Below are positions 45,465 to 54,395 of a stretch of DNA of 64,000 bases, piece by piece; position 1 is the stretch's first letter; every line of letters starts with the position of its first letter. The notes beneath the pieces are model-generated. The model did not search any database. It was given only the letters and a program-made list of their open reading frames with translations, and had not been told where the DNA came from. Source of the stretch: JANXQG01 sp963804375 (lineage in GTDB: Bacteria; Planctomycetota; Planctomycetia; Pirellulales; Thermoguttaceae); NCBI GenBank assembly GCA_963804375.1, contig CAWDQE010000023.1:153437-217436 (forward strand), written 5' to 3'. Position numbers and translations under genes: made by a program.

Positions 45465-45548
45465 TGCGACTGGCGGTTTCTGACCTTTCTTTTCCTGGCG
45501 GCCTTGGCTATGGGTCGGTTGCTCATGGCTTGAGTCCTACGTCACGGT

Positions 45549-46067
45549 TCATTGCCGGCCGCGCTTCAGGTAGATCGGGTCAAACAGCCGCTTGAGAAGC
45601 GTGCAGGCGTAAATCGAGGCATCACGATCCGGTCGGTAGACCACCCAATCCGGCGTGCCGGCTGCGGGACACCACAGATAACGTGGTGGATCAACCGCCG
45701 TCCATGTCATCCCACGGGCCTCGGCCGCCGACCGCAAATGGCGAGTCGTGAAGTCCACGATCTCTTGGCTACTGAGAATGCCGACCCAGGCGTGCATCTC
45801 CGGTAAGTTGCCCAAGGCCACGGACAAGGCGCTTTCCGGCGAAGTCGGCGTCCACATATAGGCGAAGTGCGTGTCGATCTGCCCGTCGTCTTCCTCACGA
45901 CACACACGCGGCCACTGAAGGGAACCAGCTTGGATTACCGCCGGCAGCCCATGCTGCCACAAGACCGCAGCCGTGTGGTGGGCGTAGAACAGGCAAAGGC
46001 CCAACCGCTCTTCAAGCCGGGCAATTCTGTGTTCGATCTCGGCGATGATCTTCGCTCGCTTTCCCAT
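45549..46067 (-). CDS. Conserved hypothetical protein
   Basis: Start at 46067 (MGKRAKIIAEIEHRIARLEERLG), giving 172 residues. It has an N-terminal coiled coil, then YAHHTAAVLWQHGLPAVIQAG, a strand-rich middle (THFAYMWTPTS, LPEMHAWVGILSSQEIVDF) and a C-terminal CTLLKRLFDPIYLKRGRQ. A middle histidine/tryptophan-rich pattern recurs in mobile-element proteins of planctomycetes, but the function is unknown. It is divergent from the winged-helix/nuclease pair. Confidence 0.6.
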   Translation of the reverse strand: MGKRAKIIAEIEHRIARLEERLGLCLFYAHHTAAVLWQHGLPAVIQAGSLQWPRVCREEDDGQIDTHFAYMWTPTSPESALSVALGNLPEMHAWVGILSSQEIVDFTTRHLRSAAEARGMTWTAVDPPRYLWCPAAGTPDWVVYRPDRDASIYACTLLKRLFDPIYLKRGRQ

Positions 46068-46397
46068 AGACAGCCTCCAACACGGAACGTAGGGCTCGGA
46101 TGCCGGCCTTGAGCCCGAAGTAACGGTTCGTGCTTTCGCGGGTTTTCCCACTGCTCTTGATCCCACGACGCGGGGAACGGCGTGAATAGGTCGGGGTATA
46201 GTTCCCCACTTCGTCCATTCTGCAAATTCGGCTTCCCATATCTCCCAGCTTGCCAAACTTTCCGCCTCATATTACACCTACGTAGCCGAACCTACAAGCA
46301 AGAATATCGGTCTTGTGATATATTGCTTGCTTCGTTGCCAGGCAACAACATTGGGGCAATGCCCCTCGTTGTGGGTGGTGCAACCACGGAGTTTCGT

Positions 46398-47690
46398 ATG
46401 CTTGAACATCTGCCAGCAGGAAACATATCGCTTCGTGCGCAGGATATTCAAACGGGCCTGCAAGAGTATTCCGTGAGCGAGTTCAAGAGCCTGACCGAGA
46501 TCGGATGGGCGGCCAGAATTGCGATTCACCTTCGATCCAGCGGGCCGGTCGAGAGTCACCGGCTCCAATTCGTCGCGGAGCACCTTTTCGGTGTGAACAA
46601 GTGGGCATTCTCGCAGGTACTCGGCCTGCTGCAAAGGGCGAACTTGGTCCGCGTGATTGGTTCGGGAGACGAGGCCACTGTTGTGCCGCAGTCAATCCCC
46701 TACTTCAACGGCCTTTACGAGCGACTGGATGAAATTGCCGCCGATGCCGGCCTCAACGAGCATGAACAGCTTTCGGTGGACTTGCTGCATCGACTTTCGG
46801 TGTCACCTGCTCCCAAGAACCGGATTCTTCACGACACCGGAGCCGAAACGGAAGTCCTTGATCGCGTGCTTAGCATTGGAAGTTCCGGGTCTTACCTCGG
46901 ACAGGTCAAGGTTGCCGGCTCCGAGATACTCGTTTCCCCGCTCTATTTCAGTGAGAACGCCCCACAGTTCGCCAACATTGTTGCCAAGCACGGCGAGGCG
47001 GATGTCAAGCGGGTTATTTCTCTCCTTAGAACCTACGCCGGATGGCCGCTATCCCATATTCTCAAAGGCCGAATTGGGCCGGAGACACTGACGCCAACGG
47101 AACTCGAAGTCGCAAGGTCGATCACCAGTCGAGCCTTGACACAGCCCCCAAGCATCACGGCCCGTGGCGCTACGAACTTCTTCGTCTTCACTCCTATGAT
47201 CGGGACGGCGCAGATTGAAGTGATCGAGAAAGAGATTTACGAGCGAGCAATCGCCATCGTGGCCGCAATTCGTCATGGACAGCATTTTGCGTTTTGGGAG
47301 ATCAAGTACCCCACCACGCTTCTTCGGCGGCTCATGGAAAGGCCGATCAGCCCGCCGGCCGAGGCCAAGGACCAGTATCGAGACTTGGCGCTCCGCCAGA
47401 TCGTGCGATTCGATCCACCACCGCCCAAGCCGTTCCAGAGTGTCGTGTTTATTGATAACCCGGAGAACCGCAAGGCGGTCGCATTGGCGATCGAGATGCT
47501 CGTGGGGCACGAGGGACAGGTGCGAGGCCCAAGTTCGGCGGCCACGAAGCTGCTGGCCTCGGAGGCAACATACAACGAGTTTCTTCGGGGACTCGGAAAG
47601 GTACGATCGCAACGCCTCGTTCCGAAAGCAGCGCATGAAGTCGAGGCGCACATCGACCAACTTCTTGAGTATTGCATGAAAGGGGCCTGA
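46398..47690 (+). CDS. Winged-helix-like protein, first gene of an unrecognised two-gene nuclease unit
   Basis: The ATG at 46398 has GGAG seven bases upstream (an in-frame ATG at 46359 is the alternative). About 430 residues. Residues near 50-85 look like a winged helix (RLQFVAEHLFGVNKWAFSQV, then LGLLQRANLVRVIGSGDEAT). The rest is mixed: LNEHEQLSVDLLHRLSVS, SSGSYLGQVKVAGSEILVSP, VISLLRTYAGWPLSHILKG, GATNFFVFTPMIG and a helical tail ending EAHIDQLLEYCMKGA. No known enzyme motif. Its stop lies two bases before the start of the nuclease-like partner, so they are translated together. It may recognise DNA or regulate the partner; this is inference. Confidence 0.7.
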   Translation: MLEHLPAGNISLRAQDIQTGLQEYSVSEFKSLTEIGWAARIAIHLRSSGPVESHRLQFVAEHLFGVNKWAFSQVLGLLQRANLVRVIGSGDEATVVPQSIPYFNGLYERLDEIAADAGLNEHEQLSVDLLHRLSVSPAPKNRILHDTGAETEVLDRVLSIGSSGSYLGQVKVAGSEILVSPLYFSENAPQFANIVAKHGEADVKRVISLLRTYAGWPLSHILKGRIGPETLTPTELEVARSITSRALTQPPSITARGATNFFVFTPMIGTAQIEVIEKEIYERAIAIVAAIRHGQHFAFWEIKYPTTLLRRLMERPISPPAEAKDQYRDLALRQIVRFDPPPPKPFQSVVFIDNPENRKAVALAIEMLVGHEGQVRGPSSAATKLLASEATYNEFLRGLGKVRSQRLVPKAAHEVEAHIDQLLEYCMKGA

Positions 47691-47692
47691 AG

Positions 47693-48808
47693 GTGGAATC
47701 GGATGTCGTCTTGAAGGAATCTCTTGCCCGCAAGTTGTGGTTGCTCGGCTTCCTTCCACAATTTGATGCCAAGTGCTACACGCCGCACGGAATTGAAAAA
47801 AACCGTCACGAAATGACGGACATCGACGTGCTTGGTTTTCGCATGGATGACCTGTATCGCGCCGAGCGCATCGCGGTGGACTGCAAGACCGGGAAAACGA
47901 GCGCCATCAACCGAGCACTATGGCTCAAGGGATTGATGGAGGAGCGAGGCGTGTCTGCTGGCTTCGTCATTTCTCGGAAACCGATAGCACTCGATCATCG
48001 GCAGGCAGCCCTGAGCTGGGGCATTACGCTCCTGGAGGAACGGGAAATCGACGAGTTTTTCCGGCTGACCTGCGGGGTGGACACGGTGAGCCTGAAGTGC
48101 CTGGAGATGGAACAGTGGACGCACTTCTATCGGGACATTCCCAACGCAGGTCGTATCGAAGCCATTCTTGACTACACCAATTTTTTCTTCTGGGGCGATC
48201 CGGCCACTCGTAGCCTGCGCTATGTGCTCATGGAGACCCGATCGGTTCGTGAGACGTTGACCCCCAGCCAGCGTCTTCACGTCGCGCTCGTCGCGGATTG
48301 TGCCTGTCTTTTCGCGGCCTCGCTGCTCCAAGTGGTTTCGGCCATCGTCAGCGTCAACCTTGTCGTTGACGACGAAGCGCGGCTCGACAAGTTGCTCAAG
48401 GTCCATATTTATGGTGGACGCGAACTGTATGATTATATGAATCGTGTCCGCAAGACGGTTCTCGACTTGAAGAAGGCCGAGACCCCGGCGCTTTTTCCGA
48501 CTGAGGCGGCAGATTCCTTGAGCCTTCCCGAGTGGCCGGCTTTTCTCTCTCTGGTCCGTGCCGGATTAGAGTCTCCCCGAGAGATTTGCAGCGCACCGCG
48601 AATCCTGCGACTGATCGCGGTTGATCGAATCTTGGCGAGGAACGAAGTTGACTTTCGGAAAGTGCTGCCGGGGTGTTCTCTTCGTTCGTTGCAAATGACG
48701 GCCGATATTGTTGGCTATTTTTGCAACGCAGCCGGGCTTCACGCCGGATTCACCGAGGCCATAAGGGGCGAGTGCGACAGGTTCATGTTGAGCATGAAGA
48801 CTGCTTGA
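47693..48808 (+). CDS. PD-(D/E)XK nuclease-like protein, second gene of the two-gene unit
   Basis: The GTG at 47693 follows an AAAGGGG ribosome-binding site located in the end of the previous gene; a TTG at 47672 is possible. About 371 residues. The N-terminal 120 residues fit a restriction-endonuclease fold: helix KESLARKLWLLGFLPQF, then HEMTDIDVLGFR, then RIAVDCKTGKTSAINRALWL (D-x-n-D-x-K core followed by an R/L helix), then GVSAGFVISRK and ITLLEEREIDEFF. The C-terminal 250 residues are helical (LHVALVADCACLFAASLL, YDYMNRVRKTVLDLKK) with no recognised domain. It probably cuts or processes nucleic acid together with the upstream protein. Confidence 0.65.
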   Translation: MESDVVLKESLARKLWLLGFLPQFDAKCYTPHGIEKNRHEMTDIDVLGFRMDDLYRAERIAVDCKTGKTSAINRALWLKGLMEERGVSAGFVISRKPIALDHRQAALSWGITLLEEREIDEFFRLTCGVDTVSLKCLEMEQWTHFYRDIPNAGRIEAILDYTNFFFWGDPATRSLRYVLMETRSVRETLTPSQRLHVALVADCACLFAASLLQVVSAIVSVNLVVDDEARLDKLLKVHIYGGRELYDYMNRVRKTVLDLKKAETPALFPTEAADSLSLPEWPAFLSLVRAGLESPREICSAPRILRLIAVDRILARNEVDFRKVLPGCSLRSLQMTADIVGYFCNAAGLHAGFTEAIRGECDRFMLSMKTA

Positions 48809-49022
48809 TGCCCCGGCTCGCACGTTTTGTCGCCGGCTTGCCCCCGAGCAGCGGTCGGATCGTCGATCATGCCGTAGATGCCCCGCGATTTCAAGTATTC
48901 CCCACAGGATGCTAATCTCTGACGACTCAGTCTAAGCGATTGCCGGTTTTCTTGGTTGCCTGCATCGCAGTCGATGGCCAGAATGCGCCGGACATATAAT
49001 GAGTAAGGCCGCCCCGCCAACT

Positions 49023-49466
49023 TTATGCCGGCTCGGCCGGCTGCAACGCTCCATCGGGCGTCTCCTTTTGGCCGCCATTCCAAGGAGGCATCAAATCGCG
49101 CACTAGGCTGTCCTCCAGTCCTGCCGCCAAGTTTACATGGAATCCACCGTATTTTAGCAAACCATTGTCGGGCAAGACGAAGATTTCGACAACCTTGCCG
49201 CCGGCCAAGCATTCATGGATTTTCCGGTTGTTCTTGATGTTCGTTGATTGCGTAGCTGACGGAACCTTGTATCCAACCATTCGTTTGCGGAGTGCTTGAA
49301 CCGTTTTTCCGACGTACATCAACTCGTTGTCTACCACGAATGCGTAGAGAACATTGCGGGCATCAGCAAGTGCGTCCAACTCAAAGGTGAGCGCACTATC
49401 CGACAGATTCCAACGCCCCGCACGAGTGAAGCCCATCGCCTTGATACGGTCGAGTTTGTCCGACAT
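49023..49466 (-). CDS. GIY-YIG domain protein
   Basis: Start at 49466 (MSDKLDRIKAMGFTRAGRW). The core NVLYAFVVDNELMYVGKTVQALRKRMVGYK has the spaced tyrosine pairs, glycine and arginine of the GIY-YIG nuclease module; IFVLPDNGLLKYGGFHVNLA and EDSLVRDLMPPWNG follow, with the glutamate expected near the C-terminal part. About 147 residues. Domains of this type make single-strand or double-strand cuts in mobile DNA or act in restriction. It ends a leftward series of genes from 53.9 kb. Confidence 0.7.
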   Translation of the reverse strand: MSDKLDRIKAMGFTRAGRWNLSDSALTFELDALADARNVLYAFVVDNELMYVGKTVQALRKRMVGYKVPSATQSTNIKNNRKIHECLAGGKVVEIFVLPDNGLLKYGGFHVNLAAGLEDSLVRDLMPPWNGGQKETPDGALQPAEPA

Positions 49467-49507
49467 TGGTTTCTTTCCACCATCTAAACCGCCTGAAAAC
49501 AAGTGCC

Positions 49508-50386
49508 CTACTGGCCTCCCCCAAACCCACTCGGCAGCTTCTCCACGGCATCCCGATGCACGATGCTACCCCGCCGAGGCACGATCTTCGGCACCGCCCG
49601 GCCGTGGCCGGTCCAGACCAAGGCCATGTGCGGGCGACGGAAGTGCGGGATAACTTCGATATGTCTTGCCACGTCCCAGCCGACTTTGCCACGACGATGG
49701 GCTTTCTCGACAAATCTCTGATCGCCGCTGGCCTCGTATTTCGCTCGGTCGTCGGCCAGGACATCGGGTGAAATGATCGAAGGATCGTTTTCCAGCAGGC
49801 AGATGGAGCAGCACAGCCGAATGCAGTCCATGACGAAGGGATTGGGCACCTGCACGCCGAATTCCGCAAACAGCCCCTTCGTGCCCAGGCCAGCGATGGA
49901 CTGCTCCACGGTCAGGCCGGTCCTGCGCGGGAAGTTGCGGTAGGTGTAAATCGGTACGCCCATCGGCATGACCTCCCCGATGTCCACTAGGACGGAAAGG
50001 CCCGTCCCGTCGTTGATTTCGGCCAGCATGATGCAGCGAACGGCAACTTCATCCGCCTTCCACTCAAACCGAAGCGGGGTCTTGGCAGTATCTTTGGGAA
50101 ACCGGATGCAGAGGGCGGGCAGCGACAGCCGGATTAGGTCGGAATCGAGGTCGAGGCTCAGCCGGGTCAGCATCGGGATGATCGACGGCCACAGGTTGTA
50201 ATAGGGCCTTCGGGCTTTTTCCCAGTCCCGTTCGTTGAGCATCTGGCTGAAAAACTGGGCCGACCCCATCCTCACGGCCTCGGCCTGGGCTCGCCGATAG
50301 AATTGGTCGATGTCTTGGGCCGGGCAGTCGTCGGGGTCGGCCCGTCTTGTCCAGTCACGCATCGTGGTGTAGGTGTGGAAGTCCAT
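49508..50386 (-). CDS. Conserved hypothetical protein
   Basis: 292 residues from 50386 (MDFHTYTTMRDWTRRAD). It contains helical segments (DQFYRRAQAEAVRMGSAQFF), strands (LIRLSLPALCIRFP, VAVRCIMLAEI, LSVLVDIGEVMPMG), a middle domain with NPFVMDCIRLCCSICLLENDP, and a basic end (RPHMALVWTGHGRAVPKIVP). Similar proteins accompany mobile elements in planctomycetes to my knowledge, but no function is known. It is 41 bases upstream of the GIY-YIG gene on the same strand. Confidence 0.6.
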   Translation of the reverse strand: MDFHTYTTMRDWTRRADPDDCPAQDIDQFYRRAQAEAVRMGSAQFFSQMLNERDWEKARRPYYNLWPSIIPMLTRLSLDLDSDLIRLSLPALCIRFPKDTAKTPLRFEWKADEVAVRCIMLAEINDGTGLSVLVDIGEVMPMGVPIYTYRNFPRRTGLTVEQSIAGLGTKGLFAEFGVQVPNPFVMDCIRLCCSICLLENDPSIISPDVLADDRAKYEASGDQRFVEKAHRRGKVGWDVARHIEVIPHFRRPHMALVWTGHGRAVPKIVPRRGSIVHRDAVEKLPSGFGGGQ

Positions 50387-50466
50387 AGCAGTGGCCTATC
50401 TGTGCCATCGCCTTTTCGATTTTCGCCTGATGCGACGTTCGCAACGCAGCAACAGTCGTCCTGTCA

Positions 50467-50979
50467 TCACATACCTTCGACCATCGTCTTCGCAACCGCA
50501 AATTCCTTGGATAGATCAATCCCTGCATCCTGCCCAGGGGAGACCTGTTGCATCCCGACATACATGTAACTGACGAGTTGCAGAGCAGTGAACTCGCCCG
50601 GCAACGAACGCAGAGTGTACTTGCGGGAGGAATCGTTGATGTTCAGGCCGCGAGAACCGAGCATGGCGATCTCGTAGACGGCCTGGCCGACTTGTGCGGC
50701 AGACATTTTGGCAAACCTCTCCAACGCCCCACGGCAGTAATCAACGGCGTCCGGCCGCGGAATCTGGCCTAGCGGGCTCCTGAACTTCTCTTCCGCCAGG
50801 GAAGATAATCCGCGTTCCGCTTCCTCGCCAAGGGTGCTGAACTCGTCGATCCTGCCGCCATCCGCCGGCCGCGTAGGTGGCTGGACGCAGCCGATCCGAG
50901 GCCATTGGCCGCCAACAAGGGCCGCCTGTCGCCGTGTCAGGCGTCGGCCAAACCGAACGCGGCAGCGGCACTCACGTTG
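50467..50979 (-). CDS. Conserved hypothetical protein, start codon lost or unclear
   Basis: The frame is open from just after a TAA at 50980-50982 to the stop at 50467. It reads RRLTRRQAALVGGQWPRIG (helix-turn-helix-like), GGRIDEFSTLGEEAERGLSS, IPRPDAVDYCRGALERF, QVGQAVYEIAMLGSRGLNIN and KYTLRSLPGEFTALQLVSYM. The second half strongly resembles a conserved planctomycetal domain, but the only usable starts are a TTG at 50724 and an ATG at 50706, which would cut the protein to about 80 residues. A further conserved segment (VAALRTSHQAKIEKAMAQ) continues in another frame at 50400-50465. Probably a decaying gene. Confidence 0.5.
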   Translation of the reverse strand, partial: QRECRCRVRFGRRLTRRQAALVGGQWPRIGCVQPPTRPADGGRIDEFSTLGEEAERGLSSLAEEKFRSPLGQIPRPDAVDYCRGALERFAKMSAAQVGQAVYEIAMLGSRGLNINDSSRKYTLRSLPGEFTALQLVSYMYVGMQQVSPGQDAGIDLSKEFAVAKTMVEGM

Positions 50980-50982
50980 TTA

Positions 50983-51467
50983 CTCAACTGGGGAGATTCC
51001 CCAGTTCGGCAAGATCATACGGAGATGTCGGCACAACATCAGCATGAGCAGCTTCCGCAGGACGCCAGATGCCAGATCGCACGGTTCCAGATTGAGCCAT
51101 GCCTGTGGTCGCTGTTGGCCTACTCCGGGTCGCAGGGGCGAGCAACGTAGTTTTGGACCTGTCCGATGAAGTGGAACAGAATTGCGTGCTAGGGGGCTTG
51201 GCGGCGTCGTGTCAGATCGCTCTTGCCGAGAGGATGGATTCGGGCGTCTTGCAGATTCGGTTGCTGCCGCGTCGTAGTTCGTCCATTTTCACCACCGGTA
51301 TGGTGCCGATGGTCCCGGCCATCGGCGCGTTCGTCGAAGAGTCGGGTGGCGCGGCAGTCGTCGTGGGCCGGACGGTTGACCCGCTCTCCGGCCACCGCCC
51401 CGTTCAGATTCCTGGCATCCGTGCCGCCGCCTGGTGGAATGCGGCCGTTGATCTGGTCATGGCCTCA
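50983..51467. other. Intergenic region
   Basis: No gene could be supported. The rightward open frame from 51099 overlaps the end of the leftward gene at 51468 and has no ribosome-binding site or family signature. Confidence 0.4.
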
Positions 51468-52394
51468 CTACGGCAGCCCGAACTTCGCCTGCATCGCTAT
51501 TGCAGCCTTCATGTCGTCTATGTTTCGCTTCATGGCCTTTACGTTGTGCTTGTCGTCGTCATCCTTGAGACCAAATCCTTCACAAATTGTCCTCTTGATG
51601 GACTCGCAGGTCTCCCCTGACCGATCCAAGAACTGCGTTGGCAGGATTGGAGAATGTCTAATCGCCTCGTCCATTTCGAGCGCGAACTGCATCAGGGAGA
51701 GCCAGTTGGCCTGAAGATACAACTTCTTGACACCCCGGCAGATTCGACAAGATTCGCAGTCATCGCCATCGGTCTTAATACTTGTGAGTAGATGTTCCGA
51801 ATACGTCGTGGAATGACGTTCAATTTCTGCCACCAACTCGCTCGGCAACCCGACTTTCTCCTGCGCTAATTGCTGCTCGTTTGCCTCGGACTTCTTGGCC
51901 GCTTTCAACGTCCGTTGTCGCAGTGCCTTCTCTTCCATCTTTTCGATTTCAGGCAAATCCTCTGGCGAGATGTCCCAGTCTGCTTGCCAGCGACGGAGAA
52001 CTTCGTTGGCCTCGTCAGCACTCGCTGCGTGCGTGGTTTCCACGAAGTAAAAGGAATTCAAGTGCGATTCGATCAGATGGAGTTCGTATCGGCCATTCGC
52101 TGCCCTTGTCACGAAAGCACGCCGACGAATCGGCCTCGCCTTCCATTCCTCAAAGGTCATGCAGATCGGATCGTGACCCACATTCATCCCACTCACGAAA
52201 CACGGGTTCTCCCCGTTGTCGGGCGTTTTGGCCGAACAGACTGCATGAAACAAGCCAGGCCCGTCCCGCCATTTCCCCACGCCGATAAAAGTCACTTCAT
52301 CCGTCAGTGGATTCAATTCCTTTTGACAAAAGGCGCACCGGATGGGGTGAACGGGAGCGGGAGGTGTATCCGATTCCTTTTTCTTGCGGGGCAT
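51468..52394 (-). CDS. Hypothetical protein with cysteine pairs
   Basis: 308 residues from 52394 (MPRKKKESDTPPAPVHP). An N-terminal zinc-ribbon-like IRCAFCQKELNPLTDEV pairs with FHAVCSAKTPDNGENPC. A middle part has beta strands (YELHLIESHLNSFYFVETTH) and a long charged helix (IEKMEEKALRQRTLKAAKKS), and the C-terminal third has DDCESCRICRGVKKLYLQ and helices. It may bind nucleic acid through zinc, but the family is not recognised. Confidence 0.55.
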   Translation of the reverse strand: MPRKKKESDTPPAPVHPIRCAFCQKELNPLTDEVTFIGVGKWRDGPGLFHAVCSAKTPDNGENPCFVSGMNVGHDPICMTFEEWKARPIRRRAFVTRAANGRYELHLIESHLNSFYFVETTHAASADEANEVLRRWQADWDISPEDLPEIEKMEEKALRQRTLKAAKKSEANEQQLAQEKVGLPSELVAEIERHSTTYSEHLLTSIKTDGDDCESCRICRGVKKLYLQANWLSLMQFALEMDEAIRHSPILPTQFLDRSGETCESIKRTICEGFGLKDDDDKHNVKAMKRNIDDMKAAIAMQAKFGLP

Positions 52395-52575
52395 TGCGAA
52401 CCTCAATCAGACGGCATGGGGGAAGCAGAACGCTTGTCGCTGGTGTGTCTGCGCCACCAGTTGTGGGCATTTTGTGGTCTCCCGTTCTGGCACGTAGGAG
52501 GAAGCTTGGTCGGCGGCATGTTCGATGGCACTTGATGTGACGGCTCCCTGCCTGCGGAAACGCCGCGAGGGTCGT

Positions 52576-52764
52576 TCATAGGCCCGATGGTGTGTCATGG
52601 TAGGCGGTCTCGGGTTTGCCTTCTCCCCGGAGATCGGAAAACGCCCAGGTGGCCCAGGTCTCGTACATGGTTTTCCACTCGGGTGTTCCGCGTGCTGGCA
52701 GTTCCTTGCCTTGTTTCGTCCACCACAATTCCGCGTGGTCGGCCAGTTTCATTGTGCCTTTCAT
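52576..52764 (-). CDS. Small hypothetical protein
   Basis: 62 residues (MKGTMKLADHAELWWTKQGK, then GTPEWKTMYETWATWAFSDL), tryptophan-rich and soluble. Its ATG overlaps the stop of the upstream 387-residue gene (ATGA), so it is translationally coupled to it. The coupling is the main support. Function unknown. Confidence 0.55.
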   Translation of the reverse strand: MKGTMKLADHAELWWTKQGKELPARGTPEWKTMYETWATWAFSDLRGEGKPETAYHDTPSGL

Positions 52765-53924
52765 TTTTCTCGTGTGCCTCCGGGCTTCTTCAGCTTGGCC
52801 AGGTAATCGGCGATCTTGCCGGCGACGACACCGTACCCGGCCTGAAGGCCCTTCATCTCCAGGTGCTCGAAGTCGGCCCGGTTCTGGATCGGCGATTCAA
52901 GAACGCCGTCCGGGGCCGCATCTTTCATCGCCCCGAACATTGCGGCAATCATGGCGTCCCACTGAGCAACCTCTTCAGCCAGGGCCTTCACATCGCGTTT
53001 TGTCCAAAACTCGCCCTCGTCGTGGACGAAGACCTTGAAGCCGATGTCCTGGGCCTTTTCCAGAATGGCACAAACGGTCATGTGCGCGCGCAGGAAAGTG
53101 GGCAGGCCGAATTGATTGGAATACTGGGTCTTGCAGAAGGAGCCCCAGGTGCCCGTCTCGCCTGGAATTGTGACCTCCTCGCCGAACACCATCCGTTCAA
53201 TGTCTGCCTTGAACTCGGCGGACGTGAAAAGTTCTTGAGCCCCTTCCACCATGCCGTTGAATCGCCAACGGACATATCCCTTGCACAGGTCTTCAAGCTC
53301 GACCAGCACCCAGGGCGGCGCATTTCCGCGCCGGTGGCTTATGTGCCGGCCTTCCACTATTTCCACCCGATAAAACGGTTCCCAGAGTAGACTCTTCAAA
53401 TGACGTTGGTAGCCGACGGACCAGGGGAGCCTGCGAAGATGCCACCGTTTTGCAAATTTCATCAGGTTGCGGGCTGCGGCCGGGTTTTCGCGGACATCGG
53501 TCACGGCCAGGGACCAGGCCGGCTTGCTCAGACGCCCGTCGTCGCCAGGCTGCCTCTTAGGAACGACGAGCGGCGGGAAGGCACAGATGCCGACGTTCAT
53601 CGGCTCACAAGCAGGGGCCAGAATGACCTCGAACACGAGCATGTGGTGGGGCGGCTGGTAGTGGCTGATGCCAGGCTGCCAAGGCGAATCCAATCGCCGC
53701 CCAGCCTGTATCTTCGCCCAGCGGAACGGATCGGCCTTATCCCCACCCGCCCGGCACTCTTCACCTTTGAATTCCTGTAATTCGCTGACATCGCCCACCG
53801 GCAAGTCCATGCACGCTTGTCGCACGGCTTCCAGCTTGTCCCGAACGGTCTGGATTGACCACTTGTTCGGCACGGTCAGTTCGTAATGAATTGTCAGGCC
53901 CACATTGCAAATATACCCAGGCAC
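52761..53924 (-). CDS. Conserved hypothetical protein
   Basis: 387 residues (MPGYICNVGLTIHYELTVPN). The N-terminus is strand-helix-strand; later segments include RWAKIQAGRRLDSPWQPG, HHMLVFEVILAPACEPMNVG, a central AARNLMKFAKRWHLRRLPWS, then GFKVFVHDEGEFWTKRDVKA. It ends in a lysine-rich helix (GKIADYLAKLKKPGGTREK). No catalytic motif was recognised. It heads a leftward series that continues through the coupled small gene. Confidence 0.6.
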   Translation of the reverse strand: MPGYICNVGLTIHYELTVPNKWSIQTVRDKLEAVRQACMDLPVGDVSELQEFKGEECRAGGDKADPFRWAKIQAGRRLDSPWQPGISHYQPPHHMLVFEVILAPACEPMNVGICAFPPLVVPKRQPGDDGRLSKPAWSLAVTDVRENPAAARNLMKFAKRWHLRRLPWSVGYQRHLKSLLWEPFYRVEIVEGRHISHRRGNAPPWVLVELEDLCKGYVRWRFNGMVEGAQELFTSAEFKADIERMVFGEEVTIPGETGTWGSFCKTQYSNQFGLPTFLRAHMTVCAILEKAQDIGFKVFVHDEGEFWTKRDVKALAEEVAQWDAMIAAMFGAMKDAAPDGVLESPIQNRADFEHLEMKGLQAGYGVVAGKIADYLAKLKKPGGTREK

Positions 53925-54395
53925 AAGGCGGAAAGATAGTTCCCTGGTCGTCTGGTCGCCGCTACGCGAGACTTTTTGCTGACCCGCGAGACTTTTTGCT
54001 GACCCGCGACAGGCCAGATTCCTGGTGCCGGCCAGTCATCCGCAGGCTACCAGATTCATTGCGTCGAAGGTGCCAACTACGGGCCGCCTGCCGGTCGGTC
54101 GCGCTGATTCATGGGGTCTGGCTCCACGTTCTAAATATGCACGGTGTTCGTTCCGCCCCGGCGAATTCCGATGTTCTCTTTTTTTCGTCGGTTACGGCAA
54201 CGACGGGGATTCCCAGCCAGTCACGGCCCGCGCCAGATTCATGGCGTCGATGCCGCCGTGTGGCGAGCGTTTCGTCTGAGGCATCGGTCCCCGCCACGCC
54301 GCCCGATTCACTATTCATCGACCCCTGGCCGAGGTGTTGGCTACGATCATTGCGACACATGGCGCGAAGGGCTAGCCATCAGCCAACAGGCCCGG
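53925..54395. other. Intergenic region between the unknown operon and jetD
   Basis: Contains the 20-bp tandem duplication at 53966 and two related phrases GCGCGCCAGATTCATGGCGTCGA-like at about 54048 and 54230 (variants of CAGATTCATxGCGTCGA). No gene seen. Confidence 0.4.
53966..54005. repeat. 20-bp tandem duplication
   Basis: CGCGAGACTTTTTGCTGACC occurs twice in direct contact (53966-53985, 53986-54005). Confidence 0.85.

Noticed and set aside
51099..51620. Plus-strand open frame of 173 codons
   Set aside because: Overlaps the end of the leftward gene at 51468, lacks an RBS, and its C-terminal part is clearly antisense.
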